A DNA stretch of 20,723 nt from Scytonema sp. UIC 10036. Its GTDB lineage: Bacteria > Cyanobacteriota > Cyanobacteriia > Cyanobacteriales > Nostocaceae. The translations under genes and the position numbers were made by a program. The notes below the pieces were generated by a model that had not been told where the DNA came from, did no database searches, and worked only from the letters and a program-made list of their open reading frames with translations. Below, one piece after another: positions 16,336 to 20,723 of this stretch (position 1 is its first letter; every line of letters starts with the position of its first letter). The stretch covers positions 1 through 20,723 of the forward strand of contig NZ_WJFC01000229.1 of the NCBI RefSeq assembly GCF_009725235.1. The letters run 5' to 3'.

Positions 16336-17090
16336 ATGCCAGACAATCAAAATCAACCCAAAGAGTTCGATGCCATTTTAGGCGGACAAGCACCTCCCCC
16401 AGTTGAGAGTGCTGTTTTGGGAGGACTCCAAGGAGTAAAATATCGTTTGACAAGTCCAATTGTAGAAGTACGGATTGCAGCTCTTTCCGAAGCACTCAAC
16501 TATGGGGAAGCAGGTTTAGACGTGGCGATCGATGCTTTGCAGGATACCGCAGAACAAGTGCGACGTTCTGCTTCGCGGTTACTGCGGCAAAACGGGGGTG
16601 TTAAAGGAAAGCAAGCGTTGTTAAACCATGACCCATATTTGTTTTTTACCACGTTTCAAGATTGGAAAATTGAGAATTTTGACCCTGACACGGGCATTAC
16701 CGACCCCGGTGGTACTGCGTATGTTGTCAATTTTGAGCAGCTGAAGTTACTTTTGCAAGACCCCCAAGCTAGCAAGGTTGAAGCTTTAATTTGTCAAATG
16801 TGGGAGCGCTCCTATTACGAAGTCACTGACGAATTCTATGCTTTTGTCGATACCCTCTTTGATGCTCGCCAGCAGTTAACTCAACTGAGAGCTTTATTCA
16901 TTGGTGACGCTTCAGCACAAGGATATATGAAATCTTACCTTGGATTAGGTGACATCAGTTTGATTTTGAACGGGTATCCCAATCTGGAAGTGCTGCAACT
17001 TCGGGGTTTTTGTGGAGATTTACAGTGTAGTTCATACCATGGAAATCTCAAGACACTCATTATCGAAACTTTGTACATTAGTGCTGTTGG
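16336..17090 (+). pseudogene. STM4015-like HEAT/LRR protein, 5' part, interrupted by an insertion
   Basis: N-terminal 251 codons of a protein of the STM4015 type. Residues about 30-100 look like HEAT repeats (PIVEVRIAALSEALNYGE, QVRRSASRLLRQNGG). Further on, LRALFIGD, NLEVLQLRG and LKTLIIET are leucine-rich-repeat strands. After codon 251 the reading enters the inserted element, adding only about eight foreign residues before a stop at 17115. The ATG at 16336 has GAGG five bases before it. The rest of the gene resumes at 19122; joining the two parts gives a continuous frame of 395 codons plus stop. Proteins of this family occur beside STM4014-like proteins, as here, but their function is not established. 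Confidence 0.85.
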
Positions 17091-17164
17091 TTCTAGAATG
17101 CCAAAAAGCTGGTAATTTCTTGTAAAATACTGTAAAAATGGTAACTTCCCTACTTGAATTTTAA

Positions 17165-17237
17165 CCATCAAAAATCAAGCAGTTTGATGGACAATCTAAA
17201 AAAGAATAATGCCTAAGCGATTCATTCCCATTGTCCA
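17165..17237. repeat. Overlapping inverted repeats at the left end of the element
   Basis: CCATCAAA/TTTGATGG (17165-17172 and 17183-17190) forms a perfect 8-bp stem with a 10-nt loop. TGGACAAT/ATTGTCCA (17188-17195 and 17230-17237) forms a second perfect 8-bp stem that shares three bases with the first, so the two stems cannot both form fully. They lie in the 258-bp stretch before the TnpB-like gene and could be protein-binding subterminal sites or an RNA switch. Confidence 0.6.
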
Positions 17238-17348
17238 CAGTGTTAAGAATGATTAAATAGCTGAAATAATCTTTAAGAAAAGCCACTAAAATTCTATAAA
17301 TAAAATCTAATTTTGTCGAAAAATAAATCCATTAGTTAGGTCGAAACT

Positions 17349-19013
17349 GTGGCGAAAAAGAAATCTCTGTATGCTGAGTTAACACATCGAAGTTACTCTC
17401 GTCAAAAAGATGATTCTGGTAATCGTATACCTCAATTAAGGCGAGGAATAGAAGCTCAATTGCCATTTCATCCATTTCTAGAAGATTGGGGTTTTTACTA
17501 TCAATCTTTCTTCCATAGCGCAGTTAATCAATTACAAAAAGGTCAAACTGAAGACCAAATAGAAAAAGAATTTCAAAAACGATTTGGGATTGAATGGGCA
17601 TGGGCTGATTCCTTAGCAACTGATGCTAAGTCAACATATGACCAATTGGTAACAGCTAGAGAGAATCGAATTTTAGAACTGAGTAAAGATATAGAAAGTG
17701 GGTGGAAAGCTGTATCCGAAGGAATAGAAGATTTAGAAAATAGATTAAAAAATCCGACGCGTCAAAATTTCCAGGGATTTGAGAAGAAATTACTGGGACT
17801 TGAGTCTAAAACATCTAGGCTAATACGCAAGCAAGGCGATTTAGATAGATTGCTATCACAAAAAAGGTTGCATATCTGTTTTGGAGGAGTAAAGTTATTT
17901 AATAGCCAGCATCATTTAGAAGCCAATAATTATAAATCTCATGACGAATGGAAATCTGATTGGGAAAAATATCGGAGTGGCAATTTTTATTCAATTGGGA
18001 AAGGAAGAACACCTGGGAATAATAGAGTTGCCGGAATATTTTATCAGGGGGATGACAACTTTACTGTTCGTTTTGCTGTTCCGGGTTTCTTAAGAGAAGA
18101 TTATGGTCAATATGTTTATTTAACGTTTGAAGTCACAGGGCAACGTAAACATGACTTGTTATATGCTTTAGAATCTAATAAACCAGTTACAGTTCAATGC
18201 TTTAGACGTGAGCATAAATCCGACCAATGGTACATCCACCTGACAACTTATGTACAAGATGTGCCCAGAATCAGTAGCTTACAAAATGGTTGTATTGGCA
18301 TTGATTTAAATGCAGAAACTATTGACATTATTTATGTAAAACGCGATGGCAACCCCGCACGCACATCTGGTAAGCAGATCATCTTAAGTTTTCCCATCCC
18401 AACAGGCACAACTGGCCAAAATCAAGCGGCTCTCAGAGATATTGTTTGTGAAATAGTTAAATTAGCATCCATCTATCAATGTCCGATCGCCTGCGAAAAT
18501 TTAGATTTCTCACTCAAGAAAGCTCAACTACGTCATAGTGGTTCAAAACACTATAACAGAATGCTTTCAAGCTTTATATATGACAAATTTCGGAGTTTTT
18601 TAGTTGTCAGAGCCGAAAAATCTGGAATAGAAGTCAAATTTGTGAGTCCATATATGACCAGTGTCATTGGAATGGTCAAATATATGGCGAAATATGGTTT
18701 AAACAGCGCTTCGGCGGCGGCAATGGTTATTGCTCGTAGGGCTTTGGGTTTTAAAGAGTATATCCCCCACTTGTGGTTAAAAACGCTTTCTCCATTTTTT
18801 GAACCAGAGGATTCAAAGGATGGAGGCTTTGGGGGAGGATGGGGGAAAATTTCATACTGGTTAAAAATTTATTCTATCCGTAGACCCCGATTGTTTCAAC
18901 CTGATACCGTGTTGCGGTTCCTACTGGATTCCTTGACTGTGGCTAGTCCTAAAAAACCTAGACGTAGAAGGGGAAAAGTTACTGCAATTTCTACAAGTGT
19001 AGAAACAGCTTGA
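17349..19013 (+). CDS. TnpB-like protein (IS605 OrfB superfamily), divergent, 554 aa
   Basis: Related to TnpB, the RNA-guided nuclease of IS605/IS607 elements. A long N-terminal part (1-310) includes a charged helical stretch, about 65-175. RuvC motif I is CIGIDLNAETIDIIYV (D319) and motif II is IACENLDFS (E383). After FVSPYMTSVIGMVKYM (431-446) a TnpB would have a CxxC...CxxC zinc finger and then DRDxNAA. Here the finger is absent and the sequence passes directly to YGLNSASAAAMVIARR (449-464), with no acidic residue at the third RuvC position. DNA cleavage is therefore doubtful; RNA-guided binding remains possible. The C-terminus is basic (KKPRRRRGK, 535-543). The start is GTG at 17349. At 554 residues it is longer than the usual 350-450. 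It is the only gene of the element. Confidence 0.8.
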   Translation: MAKKKSLYAELTHRSYSRQKDDSGNRIPQLRRGIEAQLPFHPFLEDWGFYYQSFFHSAVNQLQKGQTEDQIEKEFQKRFGIEWAWADSLATDAKSTYDQLVTARENRILELSKDIESGWKAVSEGIEDLENRLKNPTRQNFQGFEKKLLGLESKTSRLIRKQGDLDRLLSQKRLHICFGGVKLFNSQHHLEANNYKSHDEWKSDWEKYRSGNFYSIGKGRTPGNNRVAGIFYQGDDNFTVRFAVPGFLREDYGQYVYLTFEVTGQRKHDLLYALESNKPVTVQCFRREHKSDQWYIHLTTYVQDVPRISSLQNGCIGIDLNAETIDIIYVKRDGNPARTSGKQIILSFPIPTGTTGQNQAALRDIVCEIVKLASIYQCPIACENLDFSLKKAQLRHSGSKHYNRMLSSFIYDKFRSFLVVRAEKSGIEVKFVSPYMTSVIGMVKYMAKYGLNSASAAAMVIARRALGFKEYIPHLWLKTLSPFFEPEDSKDGGFGGGWGKISYWLKIYSIRRPRLFQPDTVLRFLLDSLTVASPKKPRRRRGKVTAISTSVETA

Positions 19014-19121
19014 AGCTTTTGTTACGTTACAAAGGGGGTTTCACCGATACGGCTCGCCTCCGGCACTGAGAAGCTACTGAATATACCAGTTATGAGTAGA
19101 TTTTTTCAGGTTATTTGTAGG
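19014..19121 (+). ncRNA. Right end of the element, possible guide-RNA (omega/reRNA) region
   Basis: In TnpB elements a guide RNA overlaps the 3' end of tnpB and the right end of the element, and its guide portion lies in the flanking DNA. This 108-bp tail is non-coding and contains a GC-rich segment (ACGGCTCGCCTCCGGCAC, 19049-19066) unlike its surroundings. If the system follows the TnpB model, the guide would begin at about 19122. The assignment rests on position and family knowledge; I saw no strong stem. Confidence 0.3.
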
Positions 19122-19554
19122 TGAAGCTCTTGACCAAATTTATGACCTTCAACTGCCAGCACTGGAGTATTTTGAGTTATGGACTGGCAGAAGTAACGAT
19201 CTCAATCTTGCTCCAATTCTCTTTGAGGAACAATTTCCTAATTTGAGTTATTTGGGGCTGCGTAGTTGTAGTTGTGCAAATGAACTTGCCAGTTATATCG
19301 CAGAGTCACCACTCATCAATCGTCTATCAGTGCTCGATCTATCAATGGGCGACTTAACCGATGAGGGAGTAGAAGTTTTACTCGACTGCCCTGCAATCGA
19401 TGGACTTCACACACTCAATATTGCCAATAATTGTGTGTCTGCAAGCGCGATTTCACAATTATCTCAACTGAATTGTAGAGTTGTTGCAGAGCCACAAGAG
19501 GAGTTATATGACCGAGGATGTGGAGCGGCTCGATATTGTGTCCTGCATGAATAA
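19122..19554 (+). pseudogene. STM4015-like protein, 3' part, after the insertion
   Basis: The frame resumes as GEALDQIYDLQLPALEYFEL, followed by leucine-rich repeats (FPNLSYLGLRS, NRLSVLDLSMGDLTDEGVEV, HTLNIANNCVS, ISQLSQLNCRVV). It ends CGAARYCVLHE and TAA at 19552-19554. Residues PALEYFELW and DLTDEGVEVLL are typical of STM4015 proteins. Codons 19123-19554 are all open, so the gene has not decayed since the insertion. On its own the fragment has no start codon with a good ribosome binding site. The STM4014-like gene follows after 15 bp. Confidence 0.85.
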
Positions 19555-19569
19555 ACCAAAGGCGAGAAT

Positions 19570-20723
19570 ATGCTAGAACTGGTCATCATCGCAAATCCAG
19601 AAAATCGTCGAGTTGGTTTCTTGCAACAGGCGCTAGAGTATTTCAGTTTACCCCCTGCAACTGTTGTATCTTATGAAGACGCGATCGCAGGCAGAGAAAC
19701 ATTAGAACGTTTTGATGCACCCAACACCATCATCCGGTTTGATTCCCCTGAGAAAAACTTTGAGGTGGATAAAGCTATTATTGCTACAGGTGCAAATGTA
19801 CCAGATGACGGTCAGCACCAACGCATTCATCCTGCTGATGCAATGAGATTAGTCTTCGACAAGGGGCTGATTCTTTACCACCGTCAGTGGTATCTAGGAT
19901 GGCAGTATCTATTACAACAATGGGAAAAGCAACTCAAATGCCTAACAATGAACCATCCGCAAGATATTGCCGTGATGTTCGACAAACCCCGATGTCACGA
20001 AAGATTCAACAGCCACGGAATTCCGGTACCGCGATCGCTTGGTGTGATTAAAAACTACGAACAACTGCGCGAACAAATGCGGGTGCAGGAATGCGATCGC
20101 GTGTTCGTGAAACTAGCCCATGGGTCTGCTGCTTCTGGAGTTGTTGCATACCATGCCACAGCACGAGGTGAATCGGCTATAACTACAGTAGAACGAGTGC
20201 GAGAAGAAGGGCAAACCCTGCTTTACAACTCTCGTAAAATTCGTCACTACACAAGCAGAGAAGAAATTAGTGACATTATTAACATCTTAACAGCTGAGGG
20301 AGTACAAGTCGAAGAATGGCTGCCCAAGGCACGCATACAAGGATGCGGGTTCGATGTACGCGTGGTTGTGATTAACGGTCAAGCACAGCACGTTGTTGTG
20401 CGTTTGGGCAAAAGCCCCATGACCAATTTGCATTTGGGAAATGAGCGAGGTGACACCGAAGAATTTTTAGCGACAGTCGGACAAGAGAACTGGGAAAACA
20501 TGAAACAAACTTGTGAAGCCGCAGCCGCCTTATTTCCCAACAGCTTGTACTGTGGCGTAGATTTACTCATCGCTCCTAACTTTCGCGATCGCACTATTTT
20601 AGAAATCAATGCCTTTGGCGATTTACTACCAGGAATTCTATGGAATGGAATAGATACGTATACCAGTGAAATCAAGGCGTTAGTCGGGAACAAGGGGGAC
20701 ACGGGGCACAAGGGGGACAAGGG
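19570..20723 (+). CDS. STM4014-like ATP-grasp protein, partial (runs off the window)
   Basis: At least 384 codons without a stop, starting MLELVIIANPENRRVGFLQQ. Recognised as STM4014-like by overall pattern and by its position after an STM4015-like gene. ATP-grasp features: FDKPRCHERFNSHGIPVPRS (137-156), VFVKLAHGSAASGVVAY (178-194) with the ATP-binding lysine, GCGFDVRVVVINGQ (258-271), and LYCGVDLLIAPN then RTILEINAFGDLLPGI (326-337, 341-356) with acidic metal ligands. Such enzymes form amide- or ester-type bonds using ATP; the substrate is unknown. Related operons also carry STM4011-STM4013 radical SAM and hydrolase genes, which may lie beyond the window. The last codons run into a tandem repeat encoding KGDTGHKGDKG, not typical enzyme sequence. 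The insertion in the upstream gene may have a polar effect. Confidence 0.82.
   Translation, partial: MLELVIIANPENRRVGFLQQALEYFSLPPATVVSYEDAIAGRETLERFDAPNTIIRFDSPEKNFEVDKAIIATGANVPDDGQHQRIHPADAMRLVFDKGLILYHRQWYLGWQYLLQQWEKQLKCLTMNHPQDIAVMFDKPRCHERFNSHGIPVPRSLGVIKNYEQLREQMRVQECDRVFVKLAHGSAASGVVAYHATARGESAITTVERVREEGQTLLYNSRKIRHYTSREEISDIINILTAEGVQVEEWLPKARIQGCGFDVRVVVINGQAQHVVVRLGKSPMTNLHLGNERGDTEEFLATVGQENWENMKQTCEAAAALFPNSLYCGVDLLIAPNFRDRTILEINAFGDLLPGILWNGIDTYTSEIKALVGNKGDTGHKGDK
20689..20723 (+). repeat. Short tandem ACAAGGGGG-type repeat at window edge
   Basis: Units ACAAGGGGG (20690-20698), ACACGGGG (20699-20706), ACAAGGGGG (20708-20716) and ACAAGGG (20717-20723) follow each other. Similar short purine-rich tandem repeats are scattered through filamentous cyanobacterial genomes, mostly between genes. 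Here the run lies in the open frame of the STM4014-like gene, and it continues past the window. Confidence 0.7.

Larger units (their letters stand above)
17091..19121 (+). mobile_element. Insertion element with a TnpB-like gene only, about 2.03 kb
   Basis: The interrupted gene fixes both ends. GGT is present at both junctions (17089-17091 and 19120-19122), and removing one copy with the element restores the host frame exactly; the edges are uncertain by up to 3 bp. A two- or three-base shared core without a longer duplication suits IS607-type recombination at GG, or IS605-type insertion without target duplication. Near the ends AGCTGGTAATTTC (17107-17119) and GAATATACCAGTT (19079-19091) are imperfect inverted repeats. 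The left 258 bp and the right 108 bp are non-coding, and no TnpA recombinase is encoded, so movement would need a helper in trans. Confidence 0.82.

Noticed and set aside
17349..19013. Identification as Cas12k of a CRISPR-associated Tn7 element
   Set aside because: No tnsB, tnsC or tniQ genes and no nearby array for it; the element is only about 2 kb and looks like an IS605/IS607 derivative.
20379..20720. Minus-strand frame of 113 codons at the right edge
   Set aside because: It lies opposite a continuous ATP-grasp reading frame with clear motifs.

Overview
The window comes from a cyanobacterium, most likely a filamentous one. The support is the repeated HIP1 octamer GCGATCGC (about ten copies), an AT-rich base composition, the cyanobacterial CRISPR families TIGR03985 and TIGR03986, and a short tandem purine-rich repeat (ACAAGGGGG type) at the right edge. 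Family names were recognised from sequence motifs by eye; no database search was run.

Layout. (1) 1-1640: a minus-strand ATP-grasp protein, then a ParD-type antitoxin whose ParE toxin partner is cut short to 42 residues. (2) 1742-3180: a CRISPR array of 20 apparently identical 37-bp repeats and 19 spacers of 34-43 nt. The repeat end and hairpin indicate minus-strand transcription, so the leader is 3181-3482, between the array and the cas genes. (3) 3483-14558: one tightly overlapping minus-strand cas operon. In transcription order it encodes a CARF/DUF1887-like effector, an HD-less Cas10, a full Csm3-like Cas7, Csx10, a short Cas7 lacking its C-terminal part, the large TIGR03986 RAMP protein, and a Cas3 helicase-nuclease split into two coupled genes. 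(4) 14559-14672: a divergent promoter region with three inverted repeats. (5) 14673-16145: the plus-strand WYL-type TIGR03985 protein, the probable local regulator. (6) 16146-20723: an STM4015-like gene interrupted by a roughly 2.03-kb element carrying a TnpB-like protein, followed by an STM4014-like ATP-grasp gene that runs off the window.

How it fits together. The cas operon looks like a type III-D-related effector module (Cas10, Csx10, several Cas7/RAMP proteins). It has two unusual traits: Cas10 has no HD nuclease domain, and a Cas3-like helicase with a C-terminal HD nuclease sits in the same operon. A reasonable inference is that Cas3 supplies the DNA-cleaving activity, while Cas10 (with an AGDD motif) makes cyclic nucleotide signals read by the CARF protein, whose nuclease site is itself altered. 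No cas1, cas2, cas6 or separate cas11 gene is present, so adaptation and crRNA processing must come from elsewhere; the long helical C-terminus of Csx10 may replace Cas11.

The inserted element is unusually clear. The disrupted gene shares GGT at both junctions, and removing the element with one copy restores a continuous 395-codon reading frame. Its TnpB-like protein lacks the zinc finger and the third RuvC acidic residue expected of TnpB, and the element carries no transposase gene.
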